Counted from the stretch's first letter, positions 22,561 to 37,046 are shown. The stretch is DNA of 64,000 nt from Chamaecrista fasciculata (GCA_003254925.1 QANZ01042214.1:34017-98016), one strand, 5' to 3'. Made by a program: numbers and translations. The notes: a model not told the origin generated them from the sequence alone.

Positions 22561-25500
22561 TTATTATAACACATATAAATGAGAAATAATCTATCTCAAT
22601 TGTCCAAATTAAAAATAACAATAGAAACTAGATGAAATTACATTTTAAGAATTAAGACGGAATAAAAAATAATTTGAGCACCTAAATGACCAAACCACAA
22701 AATAAATCTTAAACTATCAAATAATTTTCATTAAAATATCTCCTTCCTTAACGAATTTTCTTAACAAAAAAATTGTTATCCAACCTTTCAAATTCAACCA
22801 AGAAATAAAAGAGTTTAAATATTTATTTTTATGTTTCTCTTTTCAATGAAGCCATAAGCCCATAAGCCTATAACATACGATTTTCTTAATTGATTATATA
22901 CAGTTGAGTTAAAAACAAACTTTTTTAGTTATTTGTTTTTTGGTCAATAACTTTTTTAGTTATCATTTTTCCAATTTAGTTAATTTTATTGGTCAAGGAA
23001 TACATGTGGGCCTAAAGCCCAAACACAAACTGTGTCAAGGAGGAAACTAGATGGCAAAGAAAAGACATTTAAAGTTTTAAACCAGAAGGCCTACCTCCAA
23101 GATACACACGCGCAAATCAGTTTAGTTATAAGTTATTTTATAAAAAAACAATGTGAATTAAAATAATGGACACCCACCAACTTAAGAGGCCAAGTTGTCT
23201 GTCAGGCCCAATGGTGTGTGTCTGTGTTCGTTTCATTCCCACCCATTATTGTCCCATTTTATCTGAGCAAAAATAAATTATTGTCCCATTTTCGCATACA
23301 TCTCATGCATATACATCAAATATCAAATCACGCATTTACCAATAACATACGAAAATCTAATCTATTGGTCATAATTAGGTGAACAATTATGCGTTAGTCG
23401 TTACAGGAGCTACTCATCCTTGGAAATATATAGATCTTCATTGTCGTAATGTCATTGTCCTTGCCTTGTTTTCTCAATCTCTTAGCCTATTTTATTTTAA
23501 CTAGCCAATATAATTACAGTAAACATGCACTGCATAAGATAAAAATAAACTATTCTTGTTTGAGTTTGAGTGTAGAAATCAGGAAACCAAGAATCACTTA
23601 GTACATCATCAATTTCAATTTAGGGCAACGCATTATTTCCAATTTCTCTACCAAGGAATTTTTTCTTTACTGAATTTTCTAATGATAAAGTTTGAATCTA
23701 ATTAAGATTAGAACAAAGTTTCTTTGAGAATTTCGTGTCTAAAACACATTGTCAATCTCGTTTTAGTTTTTCAAAATTAAGGTAACCATGTTAATGTTTT
23801 TGTGATGAAAATTAATGTTTTTATTGTATTATATGATTTAGATTTCTCACTCTCTAGGACATCTCTAAATGAAATAAAAAAGATCTTACATACGGAGAAG
23901 GGTACGTACATGGAGATAACAGTTACTTAAGAACCTGAATAGAATATATATAGTTGATCATTTAAGTTTAATTTTTTGACAATTTTTGTTGTAGTCAAAA
24001 TGTTGGGTCTTTCTTTGGGAGGCATTAATTGGCCCTGCTTGACGGCCTTAATTTCTTGTAATGTAACAGAAGAAAAGAGATATGATGAATAATATATTGG
24101 AAGACTGTTCTTGAAGCGAGGCTACAGAGTCCTCTTTAATTAGATTTAGGGGATTTTATATATATATATATATGGTTTTTGAAGGATGTATGTATGATGT
24201 AAATTAAAACACATGGAGGTAAATAATAAGCAGGTGTAGGTAAAGGTGACCTTCGAGTTTGTTTTTTAGAAGAATTTGTTGGAAACCCATTGCAGCAAGC
24301 AAATCAGTTGTTTAGCTGACACTGAAATCAAAGGTGATTTAATATAAAGTTTGTCTTACATCATTGCTTTCCATTTAGTCTCACTATAACAAACATAGTC
24401 CCCGACAAGGTGCCTTGGCTGAGGGACCAACATATATATAGTCTTTGCAATGTGTGTGTGAAGTGTGAACGTTAACCTTTTACTAACAAATTAATGTAAT
24501 TTTGAGGTTAATAAATTAAAGACGTACAGTAATGAAATTTTGCCACACGTAATTAAGCTAGCTACACACTGGAAAGCTAACGGAGTTTGGTTAAACAATG
24601 TTTTTCTTTATTTTAACTTCTTTAGCTGTTCAATATAGATCGACGTTGACACATATATATTTAAGTTGATTGTATGAACCCCTTAGGTTTGAAAATGTGG
24701 TCTAGCTTATGCATTAAGCAACGCATATATATATATATATATATATATGGGTACCATTTTTATGTTAATCGAAGAATGTTAACAATTTATTTTCAGTCTT
24801 GCATCTAAAATTAGATCAAGACTCTAGTTATTTCTTTATGTGGCATATATATTCATGGGTTAATTAATCTCTTTTTCTTCTAATCAATAGAACTATATAT
24901 TTATATAGTTTAGCCAATTGCAAAGTATTCCGATTGATCCTCACATGATATAAAATTATAAATCATAATAAAAACTTTTATATTTCTATAGCTTATATAT
25001 ATATATATTTGATATATACGCCAGCTATATATATGTGTGTGTGTGTGGTCGCGCTTTAATTTGGCCAATTCTTAAATCACTTGACTTGTACTAAGCGATA
25101 ACCTTTTACTTTAGACATGAGTTAAATTGAAGGAGGCCGCATCGATGACCATAAGTAAGAAGGAAAATTTGGAAGAAAACAAAGTGGAAGAGGACAAGCT
25201 ACTAACGAATGCCATTGAAGGTTTATCAACCTTGCAAAGAATCAATTTGCCTTAAAGAGTTACAAAAAGATTGGTGTAGATTTGGGCGTTTGATGCACCA
25301 AATTCTCCTTCACGTCTTCAACTGCACCACCCTCCCGGTCAAACAGGTCACATCATATCCTTATGTGTCCTTTTCACACAATCAACTATCTCTATTATAC
25401 TCTTTACCCTCCAGGCTTATCACTCCCTACGTTATTTACTTATCTACACATACATATTCAACGACTTTGATAGATTTTTTGGTTTACCTGTTTTGATATT

Positions 25501-26713
25501 CAGTTAAGGTTGTGTGTTGCATGTCTAAACGTATTTACATGCCAACTTCACCTCCGTGTACATATGCACATGCAGTGATAAATATTAAACAAGCTAATTA
25601 ATTCATATAACAGTCAATATAATCAGATATATATATACATATATATAATTGTCAGAATAATAATTAGTATGGGGGTAAAGGCACATCAAATCCATGCAAA
25701 ACACGACGAACTACAGAAAATAAGCTTCTGCTTTGCGTGCATGGGAGGGGCACTCATTCACTGTCAATTACGTAATCCGATTTGATACATTATTCCTATA
25801 TTACTAATACTTTAGTGGTGGCGAAAATATCTTTGCATATTTTATCATTTTTGTATTCTTATCTTAATTAAAATAATGAATAATATTTATATAATGTAGC
25901 TGTCTAACATATTCAAATTTTATTCAAAAGGAAAAAATATTTTTAGTGCGCCAAATATTAAATATTAAAGGTGCATGAGAAGAGACTATTGGCTATATAT
26001 ATTTTGCGTTGTCACTTTGTAGGCTTGAAGGCTTTTCCTGGTGGTGGTGGCTCTGCTCTGCACTATAGCATGCATGGGATTACCTATATAATTTTTAACT
26101 GTCAAAATTATTATGCAATAAAAGCAAGTCATATGTATAGATATATATCAGTCAAAATTCGTAAAAATATAACTTAATCCACTGTAATATACCACCAATA
26201 ATACCATTTATTCCTATATTTTAAGGGTCAATATATATAAGTGACACGTGTTCACGACTCGAGTTTGATCATATCTTACTGTTAAAGCTCTACTTGCATA
26301 TAATAACTATAGTTAAGTTCTCATTATTACTATTGTTGATAATATTATATATTATTTCATCGTGCTTTTACTAATAAACTTAGTACGTATAATTAAGATT
26401 AAGAATATATACTTGTAGAGGCACTCACTACTCTCCCTAACGAAATTGCATGTGACGTGAATCCCCATTTAGGACTAATTAATAGAGTAAAATTAAATGG
26501 TGTATGCATGTGGTTGTTTAGCTTTGGTAATTTCAAGGGTATTATTTAGGCACAAGACAAGGGTATTATCCATTATTTTATTAGACAAAAATCATGGGAG
26601 TGTCCCTATCTTTGATCAGCCAAAATGTAAAGCAACTAAAAAATATATAATTTTTTAATCTAGACAACATTAAAGAAGAAGAAGCAAGAAACAAGATTGC
26701 ATATTTGCATATA

Positions 26714-26720
26714 TATAAAT
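26714..26720 (+). promoter_or_regulatory. TATA box of the MYB gene
   Basis: TATAAAT lies in 'atatatataaatagcaaacc', 89 bp upstream of the ATG at 26803, a normal plant distance. Confidence 0.6.
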
Positions 26721-26802
26721 AGCAAACCCGCAGAGAGTCCAATTTAGTAGTAAAACAGAGGAATAAAGGACAAGATCGAATATAGAGACGACCAAGTTAG
26801 AA

Positions 26803-28083
26803 ATGGGAAGGTCTCCTTGCTGCGACGAGAATGGACTTAAGAAGGGTCCTTGGACTCCCGAAGAGGATCAAAAGCTTGTCCTCTACATTCAGAAACATGG
26901 CCATGGAAGCTGGAGAGCCCTCCCCAAGCTTGCTGGTAATTCATATCATTATTGCTCACCTTTTACTATACCTTAGTTTTTTTTTTTATTCTCTTTTCTC
27001 TGTTTCCTCTAAGCCTCCTCATTCACATTCTACGTACAAATTCATGTTAATTTTCAGGTCTTAACAGATGTGGAAAAAGCTGTAGGCTAAGGTGGACTAA
27101 CTACTTAAGGCCTGATATTAAGAGAGGCAAATTTTCTCAAGAAGAGGAGCAAACAATTCTCCACCTCCATTCTGTCCTTGGAAACAAGTAATTAGTTTGA
27201 TTTTCACAATTCCTTGATTATATATCCTCCAACATTATTAGTTTTTCCTTTCATTTAATTTCTTACATATATGCTTAATTAATTTTTTGATAGATGGTCA
27301 GCCATTGCTTCCCATCTTCCGGGCAGGACCGACAATGAGATCAAGAATTTCTGGAACACTCATTTAAAGAAGAAGCTGATTCAGATGGGTTTTGATCCAA
27401 TGACACACCAGCCAAGAACTGACATTATTTCAACCCTGCCTTATCTTCTAGCTTTGGCCAATTTGACGGCCACAGACCTAATGGATCATCATCCTCAAAC
27501 ATTGGATGAAACAGCAATGAAATTACAAGCAGAGGCAGTTCAGCTAGCAAAGCTCCAATACCTTCAGTCTTTACTCCACCCCACAAATTCCTTCAGTACC
27601 AACAACTCCTATGACCAGAGTGCCAATATAACAAACATGGAAGCTTTCAATTTGCTGACTTCAATCTCTAATAATTTCAATGACAACCTACTTATGAGCT
27701 GCTCACAACTGGATAATAATGCCTCCTTATTTTCTAATAATGGGATTGGGATTGGGATTGCTAGCTCCCAACCACTCCCTCACCACCAAAACATGATTTC
27801 TCAAATTTCAGACCCACAAGTCTCTTTCAGTGCTTCTCATCAATTGTGTTTGAACACTGAGAAGATTAATCAACAAGGTGCTAACTTTACAATGATTAAC
27901 AATGAAGGGGAAGGAATAGCTAATGATTCTTCTTGGATTATCCCATCTTCTACGCCATCATCTATTCCCCCAAGTAGCAATCCTGGAGATGCCAGCAGCT
28001 GCACTTCTAGCCATGGAGGAATAACCTCATCTTTTTGGCCTGAACTCATTTTTGAGGACCCAATTATTCATGACTTATCTTAA
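26803..28083 (+). CDS. R2R3-MYB transcription factor, MYB53/92/93-type
   Basis: Three exons (26803-26935, 27058-27187, 27294-28083) give 350 residues. The R2 and R3 repeats cover residues ~14-116 and carry the regular tryptophans, with Phe replacing the first Trp of R3 ('[10 protein letters not shown]'). '[20 protein letters not shown]' is the R2 recognition helix region and '[20 protein letters not shown]' the R3 one. The intron positions are those of most plant R2R3-MYBs. After the repeats, '[13 protein letters not shown]' and '[13 protein letters not shown]' with '[18 protein letters not shown]' resemble subgroup 24 (Arabidopsis MYB53/92/93), regulators of suberin formation and lateral root development. 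The Ser/Asn-rich C-terminus, ending '[16 protein letters not shown]', is probably the activation region. MYB9/107 (subgroup 10) is the nearest alternative. Confidence 0.93.
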
Positions 28084-30547
28084 TTTTTTGTTTCTGTGTT
28101 TTTACATCTATGGCCTCATTGTTTCCTTCTCGGAGCACCTAATTTATTACATGCATATAGGCTAAATATATATACATATTTTCGTCTTGGTTTTGGGACG
28201 ACAAAATTCTCATCTTTTTGTTCAAATGTCGCTACTGTTTTGTTCAACAGTGTACATGTTCATGAATTGTTATAGTCAGATTGGCTTTTATCTGTTTTGT
28301 TTGATAAGTGACTGTTGTTTTAATGAAGTACATGAATTTGATTTGGCTATCATTTTTGTTTTTATATAAAATTGCTCAAGGAAAAGAAAGGTATCATGGG
28401 AGTATTTGGTTGAGGAAAAAGTAGACTACCAATAACGTTCTCAACTTAAAAACACGATTCAAAGAGGTCATTCTCTACATTCCAATCATTGTTGGCTTCC
28501 AGCTGGCTGCAGCCTATACGTATGCACCTATTCAGAGGACTGTAAAGAATCTACCGTTACCTTTTGGGAGTATGCCACGTCAAATCTACTTGAATTAATT
28601 TGATTGGGTTGGTCAAAGGAACAAAGAAAAATCACTTTACGTTATTGACTTACTGGTTAGGTTTGTAGAGTTCATACTCTCCAAATTAAAATAAAAAACG
28701 TGTAAGGCGGAAAATGTCACCACCTAATCCCTACCAGTTCCTTAGCATCTTAGGTCACTGCAATTGTTTTACATAATTAAACTCTTAACGAGTAGACTAG
28801 CCAAAATGGAGTTTAGACAACATAAACTACAAACCGTAGTTTAATGGGTTATATAAAATGGAATAAGAAAGATTGGACTGAAATGGAGAGGCCGCGCGAA
28901 CGCTGGCCCCCACTGCCACAAATTATGATGTAGGCTCTCCTACTTGAGGAGACCTTAGGGTTGCATTGCATCGTGTTGTGCTTGAAAATTGGGACCTTCA
29001 AAACACCGATTCCGAAGATAATTTGAATTTGATGTCTGGAGTTCCTTTCTGTGGACTGTGGATTTTATGAAAATGAAATTCAACAAAACAAGAAGCGTGT
29101 GTTGTTTAAGGTTTAAAATGCCGCGAGGCAGAGACACAGAGTGATCAATAATTAGTGGGACGAGGAGGGACATATGAAGCTCAATAATTTGGAGTTGGTA
29201 GAGCAGAGAACAGGCACAAGTGGCTACTTGGGCTTCATAAATACCTGAGGCCCATAGATACGAGTGAAGTGAAGTAAAGCCCAATATCCCTAACCCAACC
29301 CAAAACGGGAAACCCGAGCCATCATCAATATAGAAAGTTAGAAACCGTGTTTCTTATGGCCAAAAAATTTTTTTAAAAAAAAAAGAAAGAAGAAACCGTG
29401 TTTCTTGACATGCATACATTTTTGTGCTTATCATTTGAGTCACATTTTTTAGGTATACCTTTTTCTTCTTGACAGATATTTGCTAGTCAAAATCATATTG
29501 AAAACTTCAACTTCAATGAACCTCGCTTTAGCCGAGCACAAACACCACAAAGTGTGTGAAAGTGATTATGAAGTACCCACATGATGATAGCTTCAAGATT
29601 CAGTGGTCAAAATAGAGTATCGAGTCCATGTCATGTATGAGGACCAGACTTGCCATCGTGGCGCCTTGCAACAGGCTCACACAGATAGGCGAGTGAACTA
29701 ATCAACGAAATTAGTTGAAACGTATGAGAATATGTAAGCACCACAAAACAAAATGAGCCCTCGTTTACGCATAAATTAATAATAATATTATTGTGCCTGC
29801 GTGGCTTAATCTTAAGAAGTTTCCATGGAGATTTGCGAACAGTGGGACCAAGCCCATTGTCTCTTTTGCAACACAATGCAAAAGAGCAAACACAACGGAC
29901 GCCGGAGACAAAACCAAGTTAATAATATACAAAGATTGGGAAAGTGGAAGAACTAAAATTCAGCCGAGAAATATGCAGTATGACCAAGATTGGAGATTAT
30001 AACTTACCATTATAACTAAGCAAAAATTTAGGGGTATCGATCGTATCTTGCTATTTAGGGTCAATGCTTGAAGTAATTAAAAAATGTGTATGATACATAA
30101 CGAAAACAGATAGAGATTCAGTTTAGTTTGCAAAATCCTTGGCCTGCAATTTTTAATGTGAAAGGCCTGCTAGGCTGCAAATAATTAAATGGGAAAAAAT
30201 ATGACTCACACAACGTGCTTTGCTTCTTCTGCTACACTACTTATCAAGTATCAACCAAATACAGTTTAAACGGACATCAATATATAGATATTTTGGTTCA
30301 CTACGTACCTATATTTTATATACATCACTTGATTGGTTTAGTTCAATACTGGCCTTACATAACTGTGCAAGGGGTAAGGGACTAATAATTGAAGGTTGAG
30401 TAAACCGAAAATGATGTGCAAATTCCAGTGGTTAATGAATGGACATATAATGACAATGGAGTTCTTTTAAAAAAAAACGTTAAAATGGGTCAGTTTGGCT
30501 CATCACGGCTAACCACAGTCAGGTTGTTTAACAAAAGTAATGAACCA

Positions 30548-31306
30548 TTATCAAATGGTCATTTTGGTTCTAAATATATACTCTAATGTTTATTTTTATA
30601 CTTTATGTTTTAAAATATTCATATTGGTCCTGAATGTTGGCAAAATATTTCATTTTGGTCTAAATCTATTGAATGTGATCCTATTTATCTCGTTTCAAGT
30701 TCAGATGTGATGAGTCTAAAGCTACGTGTTACTTTTAAATAATAGTTTTTCTATCTAGTTGGATCCGTCAGGTGCCAGCAAACGAGATCAAATTGAGTTC
30801 CAAAAAATCGAAAATGGGTCATTCACTTCATAATCAAATAAGCAAAGTTGACTATATCTCTCTTGTTTCAATTCAGAATGCAGAGCTATGAGTTACTCTT
30901 AACGAGTCCTTTTTTTTCAGTTGGAACTGTCAGCAGATGAGATCAAATCGGGCTCAAAATTCATTAAAAGTAATCCGTAGCTTCGAACTCGTCACATTCA
31001 GACTTGAAATGAAAGAAATATGATCAATTTTGTTTGTTTGATTGTGAAATGAGCGACCTACTTTTGGGGATTCAACTTGACCTTGTTTGCTGACGGTCCC
31101 AACTGAATAGGACAAGTACTCTTTGAAAGCAACACGTAGTTCTGGACTTGTTATATTCGAACTTGAAACAAGAGAAATATGATCATATTCAATAGTTTGG
31201 GATGAAAATGCAACATTTTGTCAATATTTAAGATTAATATGAATCTTTTGATACATAAAGGACTAAAATGAAAATAAGACATACATATAGGACCATTTGA
31301 CCAAAA
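30548..31306. mobile_element. Foldback element with conserved core
   Basis: The outer arms are 'caaatggtcattttggttct' on the left and 'ataggaccatttgaccaaaa' on the right. Inside, motifs such as 'tctcgtttcaagttcagatg', 'agctacgtgttactttt' and 'gttggatccgtcaggtgcca' occur in both orientations. The same core is found in the elements at 43366-44077 and 53126-53605. Confidence 0.6.
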
Positions 31307-32601
31307 AATAAATTAAAGACGAGTGGACGCTATTTCCTTTTTCTGGTCTAGCATTGGTGGATTTATAGATTGGTCTGTTATTGCTGAAGATATAGATGAG
31401 TAAAATGTGACGCTGAACAATAGTTTTTCTGCCAAATTAATCTTGTGTATTTGTTTTGTTAATTGTATTGTTTGCAACGCAAATAGGAATAAAAATTCTG
31501 ATGTTCCATTAATACAGTATAGCAAGAAGAAATTAAGGAAACGATGGTCAACATTATATTGATTTCTTCCCGTTCTCAAAAAGAAATTAGGCGAAGTAGT
31601 GCATGTTAATAGCATTCTTACTTTGACCAATTACATTGTATATACCGTGTTACCAGCCTGCTCATACAAAATGGCCAGACCAAAATTGATCATAGTTAGT
31701 CAAAAGATTTGGATGGTCAATGTCAATCACCCAATAATTTTTAGCTTTACAACGAGTAAAATCTTACCGTAACTTCCTCGGGTGGTCATTTTCAAATAAT
31801 ACAGCGTCCACTGCAGAGTATATTACGTCGACTTTTACCTACCATTCGTAATTGATTATTGAAATGTCGTCGTATAGAATTTATGGTAACGTCTAAATTA
31901 AAATGGCTTTATAATATAACTAAAATATAATTATTGTCTTTGCAAACACAGAAATCCAGATATTGATATTATAGTTTCTATAGAAATTGCACAGTAACCA
32001 CTAACCACACTCTGATTATATTCCATTAGATTACTAATTACTTTTTCACATGAGCATTCTTGGTGTGCGACTAATTTTGTTCAAGATTTGTTTTTTCGAG
32101 TAAATTTTGTTCAGGATTTTAAAGCTACTCCTCTTCAAGTTAAAATTCTTAATTTTTTCACAATTTATTGAAAGGCTAGGGTGATTAAATAAAATCAAAC
32201 CAAATCATCTCAATAATTAATAATGGACAATAAAAGGGGGTACGGAAATCAAAGGAGAAAACACTCGAACAGTATTAAAACTGTAGTAACAGAAAAGTCA
32301 ACAAGAAAGAAGTCCACTTTGCCAAAACGGTTACACCGAGGTCCGAGAAACGTAGCATCCTCCGGTTTTTTTATTTTAATAATACAAATAAAAAACAAAA
32401 AAGAAACTTTTTGATCAGACTGCAGGGTTTGAAATTGAGTTGGACCAATGCGTATCCCATCTAAGGAAATAAGTAAAAACAATGGATATCCTATTACATA
32501 ATAATTTTTATTTGTATTATTAATATAAAAAAACCAGCATCCTCCATCTCCTACTCTTTTATCATTATTTTTAATTTATCAGTAATAGTAAGATTTGTTT
32601 T

Positions 32602-32963
32602 TCAAGTGTTCTCTAGGAAGCATGGACACTGACACAAATACGGGACACGACACGGACACGGATACAACGACATGCTAAACTCTCAAAATTACGCGATACG
32701 ACACGGACACGCCATATATTTATATATATATATAAATATATAAATATTCATAATTTTAAATGAAAAATTTAAAAATTACAAGTTTTATTCATAATATATG
32801 TCATATGTATTATTATTTTCTTAAAATCACAAAAAATTGATTTATATTTTAAAATTTATGAATATGTGTCGTGTTAGTGTCGTACCGGTGTCGGACACAG
32901 ACACGTATCCGACACGGCGACACGCCCTCAAAATGAAGTGTCGATCCTTCTTACAGTGTTCTT
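32602..32963. mobile_element. MITE-like element with 'ggacacg' repeats
   Basis: The left end, 'aagtgttctctaggaagcat', is an imperfect inverse of the right end, 'gatccttcttacagtgttct'. Short 'gacacgg' phrases are repeated near both ends ('acgggacacgacacggacac'; 'gtgtcggacacagacacgta'), with an AT-rich middle. No coding capacity. Confidence 0.6.
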
Positions 32964-33411
32964 TTTCTCTACCTTTTATTTGATTGATTCTGCCATCATC
33001 ATTTGCTTATTTTAATTGCTTGTGCGAACTGGTGACGAGGGGGAGCTGCAAAAAGAGAAGCAGCATGAACCACCCAACCAAGAAACACCAAAAACTTTAC
33101 CAAATTTTGATTGGACCAATTACATGAAGTTTTCTATCATCTAGTTTCTATAATCCTTGCCTTTTGTTTGGCAACTTAGTGTCTGCCTTTCTAGGGTTGT
33201 TTTTGAAAGTTTTCTGTTCCATTTTATTCATAAGGAATTAAGGATATACTTTTGGTTTTGATCATACAATTTCGTAATTCCGGAGAAGATTCATCATAGC
33301 GGAAGCTGTTGCTTCTTTTTCTTTTTTTCTGAAATTTGAATTGAAGTTGTCTATCGAGCAGTCAGAGTTCAGAATTAGCGGAAATTTTGAAGAAGTCGCT
33401 CAGTTCCTATC

Positions 33412-35604
33412 ATGGATAAATTATGCTGTTTTAATTCTTCCTATTCCCAGGTAAGAATCTAATATCTCATCCAGTAGTCTCTGTTTCTTTATGCTTTCGT
33501 GTGAAATATAATATTATGTTTTGCTGCACTGAGTCTGAAAGAATTTCAATTTCTTGAAGGGACTGTTTGCATCACTAATTAAAACACTTGTTTACGTTGG
33601 TCTGCATTATTGCCCTCAGGCACTCAGCCTGTCTGCTTGTAGCCCTGTACCCTTTTGTTGATTTTGCTTTGATTGATAAACTTGCTCAATTAGTGAATTT
33701 TACTTTATTACAGAATGCTAGTGTATGTTGAAGCGGCTGTTTTTACTGGACTTCTGAAACTTGTCTCGAGGGGCAACAAAATGTCTTAATAATTACTGGT
33801 TTGAAATTGAGCTAAAACATTTCTGAGGGTCACCCGTGTCCAATTTTCCAGCTTGATACATTAGATAAAAGAATTTCCTTATCCATGAACTGAGTTTGTT
33901 TCCTTTTGGAATTCTGAAGGCTCCATTCATTTGCATGATATGAGACTGTGTGTGTGTCCATTTTTTGAGAATGGCTTGAAATTTGAGAAATCAAACATTT
34001 TCCCTTGCTTCCATAAATCTGCCCCTGAACTGGCTGGACTTGCACTTTGTTTTGGTTGCTTTTATAGCTTGTAGCTGGACGTTCTTCATCCAGCACAGGT
34101 AAGGGGAAAAACCAGGAAGGATCAATAAAGTATGGTTTCAGCCTAGTAAAAGGAAAAGCTAATCATCCAATGGAGGACTATCATGTTGCCAAGTTTGTGA
34201 AAATACAGGGGAAAGAGTTGGGGTTGTTTGCTATATATGATGGCCATCTGGGAGAACGAGTACCTGCCTATTTGCAGAAGAATTTGTTTACTAATATACT
34301 AAAGGAGGTTGGTTCACTTATTTGTAACTCAAACTCAGAAATATTATTATAATATATCTTCTATACTAGTTTGATTAAATATTAGAAGAAGGTTATATAG
34401 GTATACTTCATTTCATATCTCAGGATGAGTTCTGGGATGACCCCACTGCGTGTATCTCTAAAGCATATGAGATGACAGATCAAGCAATTCTTTCACGTAG
34501 TTCTGATTTAGGGCGCGGGGGATCAACTGCTGTCACTGCAATATTGATTAATGGCCAAAGGTTATGTGTGGCTAATGTTGGAGACTCACGAGCAGTTCTT
34601 TCAAGGAAAGGTCAAGCATTTCAAATGACCATAGATCATGAGCCTAACAGAGAAAGAGGGAGCATTGAGAATAAAGGTGGTTTTGTCTCCAACATTCCAG
34701 GTAATTTTAATCTACAGCTCTTCCATTGTCTGATTTCTGTGCTTTTAGGTCTTTGTTTCTAGTATGGGTCCTGTCATTTTGCCTAATATATAGCTACCAT
34801 TACATGGAAAGAGACTACATATGTTTTTGTTGCCTATGAAATTTGACTATTGTTCACTTGTTATAATCCTTGAGAAATTTCTGGAATTTTCTTCTGCTGT
34901 TGATCTTAAATAAGGCAATAAAATATCTACATATTTGTTTGACAAGATTATGCAAACTTGCCCCAGAAACATTTTCATTTGTTTGTTCATGTACTGCCTA
35001 GTCCTTTGATCTTTCTTTCTTTCTTTCAATCACTACTTTAATACATATAAAAGATATAAAAGAAAAAAATTGTTAACCCCCATTCAAGAGATGTGATTGG
35101 TTGACAAGTGAAGAGTCCCAACTTTCCACCTCTTCACATCATTTTCCTTCTTTCTTAATGCAATTCCTTTGCAACTCAGGTGACGTGCCTAGAGTAAATG
35201 GGCAATTGGCTGTTTCTCGTGCATTTGGAGACAAGAGCCTCAAGTCCCATTTGCGCTCAGATCCTGATGTACAGACGATTGATATAGATGTCGATGCCGA
35301 TATTCTGATCCTTGCAAGTGATGGACTTTGGAAGGTGAATAGTTGCAACTTAAACATTTATTGGCAAAAACAAACATGAAGTATATATTGTTGTTTTGAT
35401 GGTTCCTTCATTTAAAGGTATTTTGAAAAAGAAAACATTTTTTCCCCTTTGCATGTTGTAAACCAGGTAATGACTAATCAAGAGGCAGTGGATATTGCTA
35501 GAAGGACGAAAGACTCCCTGAAAGCAGCTAAGCAATTAACAGCAGAAGCATTAAAAAGAGAAAGTAAAGACGATATATCTTGCGTTGTGGTTAGACTTAG
35601 ATGA
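33412..35604 (+). CDS. Type 2C serine/threonine protein phosphatase
   Basis: Five exons (33412-33450, 34068-34307, 34424-34700, 35180-35334, 35467-35604) give 282 residues. The PP2C motifs appear in order: 'MEDYHVAKF' (metal-binding acidic pair region), 'AIYDGHLG' (metal-binding DGH), 'GSTAVTA', 'VANVGDSRAVL', 'VNGQLAVSRAFGD', 'ILASDGLW' and 'KDDISCVVVRL' (metal-binding DD). The set is complete, so the enzyme should be active: Mn/Mg-dependent removal of phosphate from Ser/Thr. It resembles the small plant PP2Cs of the PP2C9/PP2C10/PP2C58 type (At1g22280, At1g34750), some linked to phytochrome and defence signalling. It is not the ABI1-type ABA co-receptor group, as the long regulatory N-terminus is absent. 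The first exon codes for only 13 residues. Confidence 0.93.
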
Positions 35605-36542
35605 TGATTAAAACATGTTTCTTTTCTTGGTGGGTCATAGCAATGATAAGGGTATCTTTACTGATGTCAATTTATGGATTGGAATAGACAACAGCTTCAA
35701 CTACATACTTGCTTGATTAATGCTCGACTGGATTCGTCAGAGTAGGTAATCACCAAAGGAAAATGATACAGAGTGTGCTTGGAGTTGTAAAATCACCTTG
35801 TTCATTTAGTTATTAGCGTCTGGGATTTGTGTCAGGAATCTGCTGTATATTGTCTTTTGTTCTGTTTATCTGACCGCGCCTCAATGCGTAGATGAAGAAT
35901 TTTCTTTGTTGCAATTCCAAATGGGATAGGCCTCCCAAGAAGGCCCCCCAATAGAAAAGGATCTATGGTGTTATAGATAGTGTTCTTTGTGGAGTTGAAA
36001 ACTTGAAATAACTACATGACGCAATTTAAACATCTTTTCTTTGCTTTTTCCAATCACTATAACATAGCTAAGAAAAGATGATGTAGAAAAGGAGAGTCAA
36101 ATAGTGACGTAATCGAGTTTGATAAATTTAAAACAGACATAAAACGTATGTTTAAGAAAATCGCAGGTATGAAATTTTGGTGGGTCGCGACACCTAACTT
36201 TTGCAAACTTCCACCCTCCAGTCCCATGGCTAATTTTAACGTGTCGTTCAATGTTTAGTTTCAGACAGCACAACGTGGAAAATCTGGGTAGATGGTAGCG
36301 CATTTACATTCATTAAAATCCTTACCAAGAAAAATTATTAAAATCAAAACGAACCTTGCAGATGCCAGTCAGTCCACGTCATTTCTTAGCAAAAAAACAA
36401 CAGCCACGAGAAAATATTAAATTTTCAATTAACAACGTGTGATACATGATGTCCTTTACTTTTTTGCTCCAAATATATATATTTCCTTTAATTGTAGCGT
36501 ACAACGATTAGCTATATCAATATAAAAGAATTATGATTAATT

Positions 36543-37018
36543 ATTGGCAAAGTTTTATTTTGGTCCCTCATATTTGTTTAAAGTTATGTTTTGATCCCTT
36601 AAGAGTTTTTCGTTCCATTTTGGTCCCTCATGTTTACTCAAAGTTCCGTTTTGGTTCCTCATATTTGCTCAAAGTTTCGTTATGGTCCCTACAGTTTTCA
36701 AAAAGTTTCACCATTAGCCCCTAAATCTTTTTCATCCACTTTTTCCGTTAAAAAAGGAAAAAAATGACTTTCATCTCCCAACATTTTTTCTCTTTTGCAT
36801 TAAGGTCATTTCTTTTGTAAAAGAACAAAATTATTGAGAGATGAAAGTTAGTTTTTTTTCTTTTTTTTTTAACAAAAAGAAGTGGATGAAAAAGAGTTAT
36901 GAACTAACGGTGGAACTTTTTAAAAATTTGAGGAACCAAAACAAAACGAAAAAAAATTGAGGGACCAAAACGAAGCTTTGAGCAAACATAAGAGACCAAA
37001 ATAAGATTTGGCCTTTAT
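36543..37018. mobile_element. Foldback element in the hydrolase promoter
   Basis: The left arm starts 'ggcaaagttttattttggtc' and repeats 'ggtccctcatatttg'. The right arm ends 'gaccaaaataagatttggcc', the imperfect inverse. The middle has 'aaaatgactttcatctccca' facing 'gagatgaaagttagtttttt'. The right end is 29 bp from the putative TATA box at 37047. Confidence 0.65.
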
Positions 37019-37046
37019 TATTTATTATTGTTTGTGTGTGTGGGTG

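Larger units (their letters stand above)
20960..26802. other. Long repeat-rich spacer between TRM112 and the MYB gene
   Basis: No gene is supported in about 5.8 kb. The left part holds a foldback element (21062-21428), a direct duplication (21511-22000) and a 'ggttcaaccgg'-type element (22000-22560). The rest is AT-rich, with (AT)n at about 24723-24749 and 24161-24174. The ORF at 25209-25496 has no recognisable sequence. The last several hundred bases are presumably MYB promoter. Confidence 0.6.
28084..33411. other. Spacer between MYB and PP2C genes
   Basis: About 5.3 kb without a supported gene. It contains the MYB 3' flank, a foldback element (30548-31306) and a MITE-like element (32602-32963). 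The ORFs at 28955 (-), 29631 (-), 29793 (+), 31313 (-) and 32223 (+) show no recognisable protein, and some overlap each other or repeats. The final ~300 bp are the probable PP2C promoter and leader. Confidence 0.55.

Noticed and set aside
25209-25496. 95-codon ORF in the spacer upstream of the MYB gene
   Set aside because: It lacks recognisable sequence and a proper ATG context, and its second half is low complexity. A tiny exon of an unknown gene cannot be excluded.
29793-30002. 69-codon ORF
   Set aside because: Nothing recognisable, and overlapped by an equally open frame on the other strand; treated as chance.
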